Source: Streptomyces sp. NBRC 110035
GTDB lineage: Bacteria > Actinomycetota > Actinomycetes > Streptomycetales > Streptomycetaceae
DNA length: 64,000 nucleotides
Reading direction: 5' to 3'
Assembly (NCBI RefSeq): GCF_000829695.1
Contig: NZ_BBNN01000016.1
Coordinates: 186,001 to 250,000, forward strand
The notes below the pieces were generated by a model, which made no database searches, was not told the DNA's origin, and was given only the letters and a program-made list of their open reading frames with translations. Positions 1 through 7,876 of the stretch are shown piece after piece. The stretch's first letter is position 1. Each line of letters begins with the position of its first letter. Both the position numbers and the translations under genes were made by a program.

Positions 1-18
1 CCGCGCCCGTGAAGGGGT

Positions 19-1515
19 TCAGTCTGTGCGGGGTGCCCAGCGGCGGTTGGAGGTGTCGTACTCGTAGCGGGGCAGCCCCGCGATGCCGCTGGTGCGGAAG
101 GGACGGCCGCCGTCGTCGATCCGGACGGTGCCGGAGCGGCCGCCCGAGGACCAGTCCAGCTCCAGGTACCAGCGGCAGTCGCAGTCCGCGGTCCTGGCGG
201 TCACCTCCAGCACCTCCGGATCCTTCGCGGAGACCCGGTAGGGCATGCGGACCGCCGGGATCGGCGTACCGGCGTCGTTCCCCGCGACCGCGCGGGCGAT
301 CGGCCGGTCCTTGTCCAGGTCCACCGCGAAGTACCGCGGGGTGAGGGCGCCGCCGCAGCCCTGGTCCATGGCGTACGCGTTGCCCGGAGCGGGGTCGGCG
401 CGGCCGGTCACCCGGACCCGCAGCGCCGTGAGGACGACTGCAGTGTCCGACGTCCCCTGTACGGACAGTCTCACGATCGTCTCGCCCCCGTGCACCGCCG
501 CCTGCGTGGCCGCCCAGGTACCGGCATCCTGCGGGACCGGGGGCGGGGGCACCTGGGCGGGCGGCTTGGCGACGACGTAGTCGTGACCGCAGCCGTACGC
601 CCAGGCCTGGGAATCCGCGGTCCAGGCGAGAGGCGCACCGGCGGGTGCGGGGGAGCCCCCGGACGAGCCGCTGGAGGAACCGTCGGAGCCGCCCCCCGCG
701 GAACTCCCGGAGGTGCCGCCGGGAGCGGCCGGGCCGGAGGGCCCGCGCCCGGTTCCGGAGCCGTCCGGTGAGCGCTCCGGGCGTCCGGACGAGGCGGACG
801 CCGAGGCGGGCGGTGACGGGACACGCAGACCCGGTGCCGTGGGGTCCACGAAGGAGGTCGGTACGGAGTCGGCGGTGGCCCGGGAGGTGTCGTCGGGGGA
901 GGAGCGGTGGCCGTCCCGCAGCGCGGCCAGCGTGCCCACGGTGGCGAGCAACGCGCACGCGACGGCCAGAACACCCGCGACGCGCGGGCGCCGGTACCAG
1001 GGGCGCGGCCGGGGGAGGGGCCGGCCGGCCGGGGGGTGAGGACCGATGACGACGCCCGCGTCCAGGCGCGGTCGATCGGTGCCGGGGACGATCCCGGAAG
1101 CGGTGTCCGTGTCCATGGCGGTGTCATCCTGGGCCCCGGCCCCGTCGCCACTGGTCGTCTCTGCGGGACGGCTGTTCGTGCGCCCGGTGACCGGAGCCGT
1201 GGTGGCAGGTGGAGTGTCCACGACCGCCGCTGCCGGCGCCTCTCCCGCTCGCGGTCGTTGCCGTATCTCGACGGCCAGGAGCCAGCGGCGGTGGAGGTCC
1301 AGGCGTTCCGCGCCCGAGGCCCCGCACAGGGCGGCGAAGCGTTCCACCGGAGCGAAGTCGAGGGGGACCGCCTCGCCCGCGCAGTAGCGGTGCAGCGTCG
1401 AGGTGTTCATGTTCAGGCGGCGGGCCAGCGAGCCGTAACTGCGGCCCGTACGTTCCTTGAGCTCCCGCAGCCGTGCCGCGAACTCGGCCACGTCGTCCTG
1501 TGCCGACACCTTCAC
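19..1515 (-). CDS. Membrane-anchored XRE-type helix-turn-helix protein
   Basis: 498 residues from a GTG start. Residues about 9-75 form an XRE-like helix-turn-helix (SYGSLARRLNMNTSTLHRY) as seen in many Streptomyces proteins with a cytoplasmic HTH. A proline-rich linker leads to one membrane segment at about 179-198. A Ser/Gly/Pro-rich spacer (about 210-295) then precedes a roughly 200-residue C-terminal domain with paired cysteines (YGCGHDY, DQGCGG), which should lie outside the cell. The layout suggests a single-pass protein that could couple an outside domain to an inside DNA- or protein-binding domain. The ligand and target are unknown. The start has only a weak ribosome site; a GTG six bases further in is an alternative. 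Confidence 0.8.
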   Translation of the reverse strand: MKVSAQDDVAEFAARLRELKERTGRSYGSLARRLNMNTSTLHRYCAGEAVPLDFAPVERFAALCGASGAERLDLHRRWLLAVEIRQRPRAGEAPAAAVVDTPPATTAPVTGRTNSRPAETTSGDGAGAQDDTAMDTDTASGIVPGTDRPRLDAGVVIGPHPPAGRPLPRPRPWYRRPRVAGVLAVACALLATVGTLAALRDGHRSSPDDTSRATADSVPTSFVDPTAPGLRVPSPPASASASSGRPERSPDGSGTGRGPSGPAAPGGTSGSSAGGGSDGSSSGSSGGSPAPAGAPLAWTADSQAWAYGCGHDYVVAKPPAQVPPPPVPQDAGTWAATQAAVHGGETIVRLSVQGTSDTAVVLTALRVRVTGRADPAPGNAYAMDQGCGGALTPRYFAVDLDKDRPIARAVAGNDAGTPIPAVRMPYRVSAKDPEVLEVTARTADCDCRWYLELDWSSGGRSGTVRIDDGGRPFRTSGIAGLPRYEYDTSNRRWAPRTD

Positions 1516-1749
1516 CCCGCGCGCACTCGTCGGGCCGGACGGGCCCGGGACGGCATCCCAGGCACTTCATGTACCTGCACGTCAGACGGGCTGGGATGGT
1601 TCCATGCCCCGGGAACGGCCGCCGACGCTTGCGCCTGCCTCCCGGGACGGCAGATGCTCCTGGTGTCGCCCCGACGGCCACCGGACGGACCGTCCAGGCC
1701 ATCCCGGCAGCACCCGCATCCCACCACACACTCCTCACGGGGGACACCC

Positions 1750-2418
1750 ATGCCCATGCGCACCCGGGCCGCCGCACTCTCCGTCATCACCCTCCTCGCA
1801 CTCGCCGCCGTCACGTCGCTCACCGGGCCGGCCGGAGCCGCGCCTGCCACGGACGTGGCGCCGAAGGCACAGCAGGCGAAGGCACGGCAGGCGAAGGCCG
1901 TGCCACCCAAGTTCCTCGCGGCGTCCCAGCTTCCGCCGCACCCGTCGTCCGAGTGGACGGCCGGGCCCGTCACCGACGGCTTCCCGATCGAGCTCGCCCC
2001 CTGTCTGGGAGAGGACGGCGTTCCGGCCTACGACTACCGGCACCGGGTCTTCCACACCGAACCGGACACGGGCGCCGTGCAGGCCACGGTCGTGACGGGC
2101 TCGGCCGCCCAGGGCAAGGCACTGGCCGCCCTGATCAACAAGAGGATCCGTTCCTGCGCGGACCGCATCGAGCAGTCGGACCCGGAGACCGGGGCCGAGG
2201 GCCGGTACTACGGCTCGCTGCCGGTCGAGGAGGGCGCACAGGTCCACGGGCTGCACACCCGTGCCTCCTGGGGCGCCACCGACATCCACCTGCTGTCGGT
2301 GGGACGCGACGGCAGGACGGTCACCATCGTGAGCTGGGGGCAGATGGGCGACTTCGGCAACGCCCCGGTGGCCGCCTTCAAGAAGACGACGACCAAGGCC
2401 GTCAACAGGCTGTACTGA
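1750..2418 (+). CDS. Secreted hypothetical protein
   Basis: 222 residues. The N-terminus is a classic Sec signal peptide: basic MPMRTR, a hydrophobic stretch of about 20 residues and an AGAAPA-type cleavage region near residue 29. A short Lys/Gln/Ala-rich linker (AQQAKARQAK) follows. The mature part has two cysteines that could form one disulfide (APCLGED and RSCADRI). The ATG is preceded by a GGGGGA ribosome site. I do not recognise a named family; it resembles many small secreted Streptomyces proteins of unknown role. A strong hairpin lies about 100 bases after the stop, suggesting a single-gene transcript. Confidence 0.75.
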   Translation: MPMRTRAAALSVITLLALAAVTSLTGPAGAAPATDVAPKAQQAKARQAKAVPPKFLAASQLPPHPSSEWTAGPVTDGFPIELAPCLGEDGVPAYDYRHRVFHTEPDTGAVQATVVTGSAAQGKALAALINKRIRSCADRIEQSDPETGAEGRYYGSLPVEEGAQVHGLHTRASWGATDIHLLSVGRDGRTVTIVSWGQMGDFGNAPVAAFKKTTTKAVNRLY

Positions 2419-2425
2419 CACCGAC

Positions 2426-2485
2426 GTCCGGAGGGGAACTGTCCGGAAGTGAGCTGTCCGGAGGGGAACTGTCCGGAAGAGCGTG
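2426..2485. repeat. 15-bp tandem repeat, four copies
   Basis: Four consecutive 15-base units begin with GTCCGGA: GTCCGGAGGGGAACT, GTCCGGAAGTGAGCT, GTCCGGAGGGGAACT and a diverged fourth. Units 1 and 3 are identical. The array sits just after the stop of the secreted protein gene, where copy-number change would not alter that protein. Confidence 0.8.
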
Positions 2486-2518
2486 GTCCGCAACGGGCCG
2501 CACGACCACCGCGGACCC

Positions 2519-2558
2519 GGGGCCGTCCTCTCGCCACGGGGGTCGGGAGGACGGCCCC
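2519..2558 (+). terminator. Hairpin terminator after the secreted protein gene
   Basis: Perfect 12-base arms GGGGCCGTCCTC (2519-2530) and GAGGACGGCCCC (2547-2558) with a 16-base loop. There is no T-run, as is usual for Streptomyces terminators. Confidence 0.6.
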
Positions 2559-2711
2559 GCACACGTGTGTGGCCGTTGAAGTTCGGCCAATATCCGGCTT
2601 TGACGACGCCTTGTGACCGCCGCATGACTGCCGCGTGGGTGACAGGGCATGGATTCTCCCGGACATGTTCGAGCCGCAGGGGGAATCGACACCGGAACGT
2701 GGGCGGGGGCC

Positions 2712-3197
2712 ATGAGAAGGCAGGCACAGGGGGGTTGTCCCGGCGCGGCCGGGACCGGCTCGGTGACGACCGTGGACGGGACGGCCGACGGGGACGCGGC
2801 GCAGACACCGAAGGCGGCCCGGCTGCAACGTCGGCTGGGGCGCGCGGACCTGCGGGCGGTGCCCGAGTCCCGCCACGACCTACGACACATGCTCAGGCAC
2901 TGGGGGAGGCCAGGACAGTCGGAGACGGCGGAGCTCCTCACCACCGAGCTCGTCACCAACGCCCTGATCCACACCGACCGGGCGGCGGTCCTGACGGCCA
3001 CCGTCGGACCTCGCGGATTACGGGTCGAGGTACGGGACTTCGTGGACCACGAACCCCGGCCGCGGGTACCGGCCGCCGACGACGGTACGCACGGCCGTGG
3101 ACTGGTCCTGGTCGAGTCCCTCGCCGACGCGTGGGGGATCAGGGCGCACGGGGTGGGCAAGGCGGTCTGGTTCGAACTCGAGACGGACGCCGCCTGA
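2712..3197 (+). CDS. Anti-sigma-like ATP-binding protein (HATPase_c_2)
   Basis: 161 residues from the ATG at 2712; an in-frame ATG at 2649 would give 182. The protein is a stand-alone Bergerat-fold ATPase of the RsbW/SpoIIAB-like type common in Streptomyces. The N box is ELVTNALIHT and the G box is DDGTHGRGLVLVES. Such proteins usually bind or phosphorylate anti-anti-sigma factors in the cytosol, but no STAS partner or sigma factor gene is adjacent, so it is an orphan here. Codon 103 is TTA (3018-3020), the rare leucine codon read by bldA tRNA. Translation is therefore likely limited to late growth or development. Confidence 0.8.
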   Translation: MRRQAQGGCPGAAGTGSVTTVDGTADGDAAQTPKAARLQRRLGRADLRAVPESRHDLRHMLRHWGRPGQSETAELLTTELVTNALIHTDRAAVLTATVGPRGLRVEVRDFVDHEPRPRVPAADDGTHGRGLVLVESLADAWGIRAHGVGKAVWFELETDAA

Positions 3198-3286
3198 TAC
3201 CGGCACCGGCACCGACGCACCCGACGGGACGGGGTACGGCCCGTGCGGCCGTACCCCGTCCCGTCGAGTGCCCCGTCCCGCCCGCG

Positions 3287-4330
3287 TCAGCCGAACTGCT
3301 GCTCCAGGTCCTTGAGCTTGCGCTCGAGGGAGTCCAGACGCGGCAGCGCCTGGGTGTCGTCCTCCGCGGTGAGGTCGACGGTCATCGGGTCGGAACGCCC
3401 GCGTACCGGCTGCAGGGACGGACGCGAGCGCACGGGCAGGACGGCCTCCGGCGCCGCTATGGCAGGCTCCTTGGTCGCCATGTCGTCCGCCCGCTCCACG
3501 GTCGGGGCCTCCATGGGATGGCCACCGCCGCCCACGAGAGCGCGGTGGCCCCGGCTGATGGCCTTCAAGCGCGCCCGCTCCACCCGCTCCTGGTCGCGCC
3601 GGCGCCGGCGTGTCTCGTCCTTCTGGCGCTGGTCCTCGCGGACCTCCTCGACCGCTTCGTCGAGGCTGCGTACGCCCTCCAGCAGCATCAGCGACCAGGC
3701 ACGGTACGTCTCCCGGGGAGCCCGCAGCCAGCGGACGATCCGGATCTGCGGCAACGGACGCGGCACCAGGCCCTGTTCGCGCAGGGCGGCCCGGCGGGTC
3801 TGCTTCAGCGCGCGGTCGAACAGCACGGCCGCCGACAGGGACATGCCCGCGAAGAAGTGCGGAGCGCCCGCGTGCCCCACGCCCCGGGGAGCGTGCACCC
3901 AGTTGAACCAGGCCGCGGCGAACGCGAAGGTCCACACGAGTATGCGGGAGCCGAGCGCCGCGTCACCGTGGCTGGCCTCGCGCACGGCGAGCACCGAGCA
4001 GAACATCGCCGCGCCGTCCAGACCGAAGGGCACGAGGTACTGCCAGCCGCCGGACAGGCCGAGGTTCTGCTCGCCGAAGCCGACCAGACCGTGGAAGGAG
4101 AGCGCTGCCGCCACCGCGGCACAGCAGAACAGCAGGATGTAGGAGACGGTGCCGTACAGAGCCTCCTTGCGCCTGCGGCGCTCCTCGCTGCGCTCCCACG
4201 AGTCGTCCGCGCTCGTGTCCTTGACCGAGGAGCGCTTGCCGCGCGCGAGCACCGCCACCGCCGCCAGCATGCCCAGGAGCAGCACGGCGCCCGGAAGCAG
4301 CCAGTTCAGCGATATGTCGGTCAGTCTCAT
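3287..4330 (-). CDS. DUF2637 multi-spanning membrane protein
   Basis: 347 residues. The N-terminal half carries about four membrane segments (about 8-28, 57-80, 93-115 and 127-150), matching the DUF2637 family of actinomycete integral membrane proteins. Members of that family resemble spread (Spd) proteins of conjugative plasmids, though chromosomal copies have no established role. The C-terminal half is cytosolic and rich in Arg/Glu (EDQRQKDETRRRRRDQER), probably helical, and ends in a heptad-like LERKLKDLEQQFG. There are no other transfer genes around it, so a plasmid function is not supported. The gene stands alone, with a 316-base upstream region. Confidence 0.8.
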   Translation of the reverse strand: MRLTDISLNWLLPGAVLLLGMLAAVAVLARGKRSSVKDTSADDSWERSEERRRRKEALYGTVSYILLFCCAAVAAALSFHGLVGFGEQNLGLSGGWQYLVPFGLDGAAMFCSVLAVREASHGDAALGSRILVWTFAFAAAWFNWVHAPRGVGHAGAPHFFAGMSLSAAVLFDRALKQTRRAALREQGLVPRPLPQIRIVRWLRAPRETYRAWSLMLLEGVRSLDEAVEEVREDQRQKDETRRRRRDQERVERARLKAISRGHRALVGGGGHPMEAPTVERADDMATKEPAIAAPEAVLPVRSRPSLQPVRGRSDPMTVDLTAEDDTQALPRLDSLERKLKDLEQQFG

Positions 4331-4504
4331 CTAGGGGTCCCTTGCATTGGGATAGGGCGTAACGCCCGCCATAGTGGCCCAATCCCGCCGTTCCTCTGGG
4401 GATTTCGGGGCAAGTGGTCGCCATTAGAGGTGCGAGGGGATGCCCAGGGCGGCGTTCTGTTGGAACTGACGCGCGAGGGGCGGGAGTTGGGTTCGAATGA
4501 GACT

Positions 4505-4516
4505 ACCCGTACGGGT
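4505..4516. promoter_or_regulatory. 12-bp perfect palindrome upstream of the DUF2637 gene
   Basis: ACCCGTACGGGT, a perfect palindrome within ACTACCCGTACGGGTGGT, lies 175 bases upstream of the DUF2637 start and 130 bases past the end of the FhuF-like gene. It is the only clear feature in the 4331-4646 gap. The cognate regulator is unknown. Confidence 0.35.
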
Positions 4517-4646
4517 GGTTCCGTGAGTACACCTCGCAACGGGCGAGGGAATCGTGAAGACCCTGTGACCTTCGTGGTGGTGCGGAGCCGGCGGATCCAG
4601 TGGGCGGACGGGCGGGGCGGCGAGGGGCGCGCCGAGTGGCGCGGCG

Positions 4647-5549
4647 TCAGCTCGCCTTCGCCACCGGCATGGTGGTGACCTCGGTGGGCATGCTGATGAC
4701 CTTGCCGGTGGCCGCCTTCTCGCTCACCCTTCCGGTGCCGCAGGTGCGCGGGCAGGTGGCGCAGACGTCGTCGGGGCGCAGGGTGTAGAACATGCAGCAG
4801 CTGATCCGGTCCCGGGTGTGCGTGGCCTGGCCGTCGGGCCCCGTGGCCGGGCGGAAACCCGCCGAGCCGACGTACGGCTTGGTGGCGCCCGGCAGCAGCA
4901 GTTCCAGCTCCCGCAGGGCCCGCTCCTCCTCGCCGAGGAGTTGCCCGATGTACCGCAGGCTCTCCACGACCTCGTCGGTCGCCATGCCCCACAGGGCGCG
5001 GCCGCGACGGCGCATCCTCGGGCCGAAGCCCGTGAGGACGGGTCCGAGGTGTTCGGCGACGGCGGCGCGCACCTCGGCGCGCAGGGCCTCCTCGTCCACC
5101 ACCACGCGGGCGCCGGGCAGCGCGGCCGCCGGGTCGTGCGGAAGGCAGGCGAAGGTGTGGGGGCGTACGGCCATGCGGCCCACGGCGAGTCCGGCGGCGA
5201 CACGGTCGAAGGAGACGTGGGTCACGGGGTAACGGGGCACGCGGCGGTGCAGGAACCACGGCACGGTGATCAGCAGACAGGCGGGCCAGGCGTAGCGGTG
5301 CAGGCCGAAGCTGGCGACCACGTCGGGGCGGGCCTGCTGTCCGTAGTCCCGCAGTACCTGGCTGTCGTCCCAGGCCAGGAAGGCGTCCAGCGCGGAGCCG
5401 CCGTCCCCCTCGGCCAGCGCGTCGGCGGACACCCAGGCGCCCTCCCGGGGTACTTCCTCGTCGGCGGCGAGCTCCGTGACGGCGAATGCCGGGAAGGCCT
5501 CCGCCAGGCGGGCGTACGCGTCCGCGACGGCCGAACCGGTCGCTGCCAT
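4647..5549 (-). CDS. FhuF-like (2Fe-2S) ferric-siderophore reductase
   Basis: 300 residues. The C-terminal motif Cys-Cys-x10-Cys-x2-Cys (residues 251-266, SCCMFYTLRPDDVCATCPRTC region) is the [2Fe-2S] ligand set of FhuF-type ferric reductases, which release iron from imported ferric siderophores in the cytosol. The family name is well supported by this motif; the substrate is not known. About 30 residues follow the motif and are not typical of FhuF. A clear iron box lies 49 bases upstream, so expression should rise when iron is scarce. No transporter gene is adjacent, but two siderophore synthetase genes lie about 41 kb further on. Confidence 0.85.
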   Translation of the reverse strand: MAATGSAVADAYARLAEAFPAFAVTELAADEEVPREGAWVSADALAEGDGGSALDAFLAWDDSQVLRDYGQQARPDVVASFGLHRYAWPACLLITVPWFLHRRVPRYPVTHVSFDRVAAGLAVGRMAVRPHTFACLPHDPAAALPGARVVVDEEALRAEVRAAVAEHLGPVLTGFGPRMRRRGRALWGMATDEVVESLRYIGQLLGEEERALRELELLLPGATKPYVGSAGFRPATGPDGQATHTRDRISCCMFYTLRPDDVCATCPRTCGTGRVSEKAATGKVISMPTEVTTMPVAKAS

Positions 5550-5597
5550 GGGACCACCCCTTCACGTGTCGCCGAACCGGCCCGACGCCGGGCCGGT

Positions 5598-5616
5598 AAA
5601 GGTAAGGCTCACCTTA
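5598..5616. promoter_or_regulatory. Iron box (DmdR1/IdeR-type operator)
   Basis: AAAGGTAAGGCTCACCTTA matches the 19-base iron box consensus TTAGGTTAGGCTAACCTAA well, including the central GGCT and the AAGGT...ACCTT arms. Position upstream of the FhuF-like gene fits iron-dependent repression. Confidence 0.8.
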
Positions 5617-5727
5617 CCCAAGATCTTCGAGATGTGAAGCGGGGGCCCGTGCCCGTATGGTGCGTGACGGGCAAACGACAAACCGCCGTAATGACCCCAC
5701 GTACCGAAACGTCCCGAGGAGGACCCC

Positions 5728-6555
5728 GTGAGGCAGGGCGCGAAGGGCTTCGCAGGGGCGGGTGGCACCGGGACCGGGCGGGACGGCACGGGCGCGGGCG
5801 GAGGCAGGGGACCGGCCCGGTCCGGCGTACGGAGCGGCGGAGCCGACGCCGCACCCGGCCGGGACGACGCCGTACGCGGTGAGCACACCCGCGGCGAACC
5901 GCCCGCCGTCCTTCCCCGGCCCCGCACACCCCTCCAGCGGTCCTCCGTGCGCGGGCAGGTCCTCGCCGCGCTGCGCACCGCGCTGGTGACGGGCGACCTG
6001 CGGCCCGGCGCGGTGTACTCCGCGCCGGTGCTGGCCGAGCGGTTCGGGGTCTCCGCGACACCCGTCCGGGAGGCCATGCAGCAGCTCACCCTCGAGGGCG
6101 CGGTCGAGGTCGTGCCCAACCGGGGCTTCAGGGTCGTCGAACGGGGCGACCGGGAGCTCGCCGAACTGGCCGAGGTCCGGGCGCTGATCGAGGTCCCGGT
6201 GATGCTGCGGCTGGCCGCTACGGTGCCCGCCGAACGCTGGGCCGGACTGCGCCCCCTCGCCGAGGCCACCGTCCGGGCCGCCTCCTCCGGCTGCCGGGCC
6301 ACGTACGCCGAGTCCGACCGGGCCTTCCACCGCGCGGTGCTCGCCCTCGCGGGCAACGAACAACTGGTCCGCATCGCCGAGGACCTCCACCGCCGCGCCC
6401 AGTGGCCCCTGGCCGGCAGCGCCCCCGGGGTGCGGGGCCGCGCGGAGCTGATCGCCGACGCGCACGAACACACGGCTCTGCTCGACGCGTTGACCGTCGG
6501 CGATCTGGACGTGGTCCGGTCGCTGGTGGGGGAGCACTTCAACGGGGCGGGCTGA
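5728..6555 (+). CDS. GntR-family regulator with FCD domain
   Basis: 275 residues from a GTG preceded by GAGGAGG. About 70 low-complexity Gly/Arg/Pro residues come first. A winged helix (about 72-138, SAPVLAERFGVSATPVREA) and an all-helical FCD ligand domain (about 145-265) follow, with the motif SDRAFHRAVLALAGN. FCD-GntR regulators bind DNA as dimers and sense small carboxylates or similar effectors. Its effector and targets cannot be told from the sequence. It is divergent from the FhuF-like gene. The last 72 bases are duplicated 152 bases downstream. Confidence 0.85.
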   Translation: MRQGAKGFAGAGGTGTGRDGTGAGGGRGPARSGVRSGGADAAPGRDDAVRGEHTRGEPPAVLPRPRTPLQRSSVRGQVLAALRTALVTGDLRPGAVYSAPVLAERFGVSATPVREAMQQLTLEGAVEVVPNRGFRVVERGDRELAELAEVRALIEVPVMLRLAATVPAERWAGLRPLAEATVRAASSGCRATYAESDRAFHRAVLALAGNEQLVRIAEDLHRRAQWPLAGSAPGVRGRAELIADAHEHTALLDALTVGDLDVVRSLVGEHFNGAG

Positions 6556-6632
6556 GCGGTCGGCGCCGGTGGTGCCCCTCCCGCCTCCGCCGCCGCCCCG
6601 TTCCGTCCCTGGGGGCCGTGCCCCCGGATTAC

Positions 6633-6704
6633 CTCGACGCGTTGACCGTCGGCGATCTGGACGTGGTCCGGTCGCTGGTGGGGGGGCGCTTCAACGGGGC
6701 GGGC
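6633..6704 (+). pseudogene. Duplicated 3' fragment of the GntR gene
   Basis: 72 bases repeat 6481-6552 with only two mismatches (GGGGGAGCAC versus GGGGGGGCGC). They encode LDALTVGDLDVVRSLVGG, the end of the GntR protein. The downstream GGTGGTGCCCCTCCCGCCTCC segment is also repeated (from 6568 and from 6705), so the unit is a tandem duplication of about 150 bases. The copy has no start codon and no stop at the equivalent place. Confidence 0.85.
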
Positions 6705-6789
6705 GGTGATGCCCCTCCCGCCTCCGCCGCCCCGTCCCGCCCTGTCTCCGCCGCCCCGTCCCCTCCCGCCTCCGACCCGCCCCGTTCCC

Positions 6790-6862
6790 TCCCTGGGGGA
6801 GCGCCCCCAGACCCCCTTCAGATCCGAACGGGCCTCGTCCTCGAACGCCGGACGGGCCGGGT
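6790..6862. repeat. Streptomyces intergenic repeat-type element
   Basis: The stretch CCTGGGGGAGCGCCCCCAG, a short hairpin, leads into CGGGCCTCGTCCTCGAACGC and GGACGGGC. From memory, this CCTCGTCCTC(A/G)AACGCCGGACGGGC signature recurs between genes in many Streptomyces genomes. It may also act as the terminator for the two flanking convergent genes. Confidence 0.55.
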
Positions 6863-6875
6863 GCGGCCGAGGTCG

Positions 6876-7658
6876 TCATGCCGTTGCCGCGCCCGGGCTC
6901 TGCGGTGCCAGCTGGCGGGACAGCCAGGTGGGGACGCCGCCGAGCAGGCGCAGCAGCCGACGGGCCTCCTCGCGCAGACGGGACGCCTCCGGCTCGGTCT
7001 CCGTGTCGGCGAGGGAGACCAGGGCCGGGGCTGTGCCGACCAGATAGCCCAACTCCTCGCGGATCCGCAGCGACTCGGCGAAGCCGTGCCGCGCCTCCGC
7101 CAACTCGCCCTCCCGCAGGGCGAGTCCGGCGAGGTGGCGCCAGGTGCCGGAGAGCAGCAGTGGATCGGCGTGCGTGGTGGCGCCCGCGTGGGCGCGGCGG
7201 TACGCGGCACGCGCCGACTGCGGGGAGCGGGCCAGGTTCTCGGCGATCAGCCCGCGCCGGAAGTCCAGCAGTGCCCGTGCCGGGGCTCCCGGAGGGATCA
7301 GCGCCGCCGCGCGCCCGAGCGCGGCCCGCGCCTCGTCGGCCCGGTCGCGCACCGCGAGCAGGGTGGCGGCGTAGGCCAGGTACCCGCGTTCACAGGCCGC
7401 GGCACCCCGTTCGTCATCGGTGTCGGCCAGCGCCTCGGCCGTCCGCAGCGCGTCCTCGGCCTCGCCCCAGCCCGCCTCCGTGTACAGGCACCGCTCCACC
7501 AGGAGCGACGACCGCTGCAGCGCCGCGGCCGGGGTGCTCGGGGTGAGCAGGGCGGCGGCGTCGGCCCAGCAGGCGCGTGAGCGCAACCGCCATACCGCGG
7601 TCTGGAGGGGATCGTCACCAGCGGTCGTTCCGTTACCAGACATGGCGGTGTGCGCCAC
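6876..7658 (-). CDS. TPR-like helical repeat protein
   Basis: 260 residues from the GTG at 7658, chosen because GGGGAGGG sits four bases before it; a GTG at 7676 and an ATG at 7643 are alternatives with poorer ribosome sites. The sequence is a run of Ala/Leu/Arg-rich amphipathic helices of about 34-40 residue periodicity (for example ARAALGRAAALIPPGAPARALLD), consistent with degenerate tetratricopeptide repeats. There is no membrane segment or enzyme motif. Such proteins are often scaffolds or signal-binding domains of regulators, but no effector domain is present. I do not recognise a specific function. A possible Rex operator lies 82-99 bases upstream. Confidence 0.7.
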   Translation of the reverse strand: MAHTAMSGNGTTAGDDPLQTAVWRLRSRACWADAAALLTPSTPAAALQRSSLLVERCLYTEAGWGEAEDALRTAEALADTDDERGAAACERGYLAYAATLLAVRDRADEARAALGRAAALIPPGAPARALLDFRRGLIAENLARSPQSARAAYRRAHAGATTHADPLLLSGTWRHLAGLALREGELAEARHGFAESLRIREELGYLVGTAPALVSLADTETEPEASRLREEARRLLRLLGGVPTWLSRQLAPQSPGAATA

Positions 7659-7739
7659 GTTGCCCTCCCCGAGCACGCCATCGAGCTGTTGAGTGGTGGC
7701 CGCATCTCAGCACGAACAACGGGGCCGGGCCAAGAGGGT

Positions 7740-7757
7740 GGGTGAAGGATTTCACAA
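7740..7757. promoter_or_regulatory. Possible Rex (NADH-sensing) operator
   Basis: On the minus strand the site reads TTGTGAAATCCTTCACCC. The known Streptomyces Rex operator has TTGTGAA, a four-base centre and TTCACAA; only the last two bases differ. It lies upstream of the TPR-like gene. The downstream gene is not a usual Rex target, so this is tentative. Confidence 0.35.
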
Positions 7758-7876
7758 AGTCGTGGATCAACGGGCCCGAACGGTGGACTGCCCGACGGCG
7801 CCCGCGACTCCCCACCGGCGCACGCCCTCACCACGCGCCACCCCCGCCCCGCGAACTCCGGCCGGCCGTCCGGCCG

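Noticed and set aside
1124..1777. A 217-codon minus-strand frame overlapping the HTH gene start
   Set aside because: Out-of-frame reading of the XRE gene's N-terminal region with Arg/Gly/Pro-rich content.
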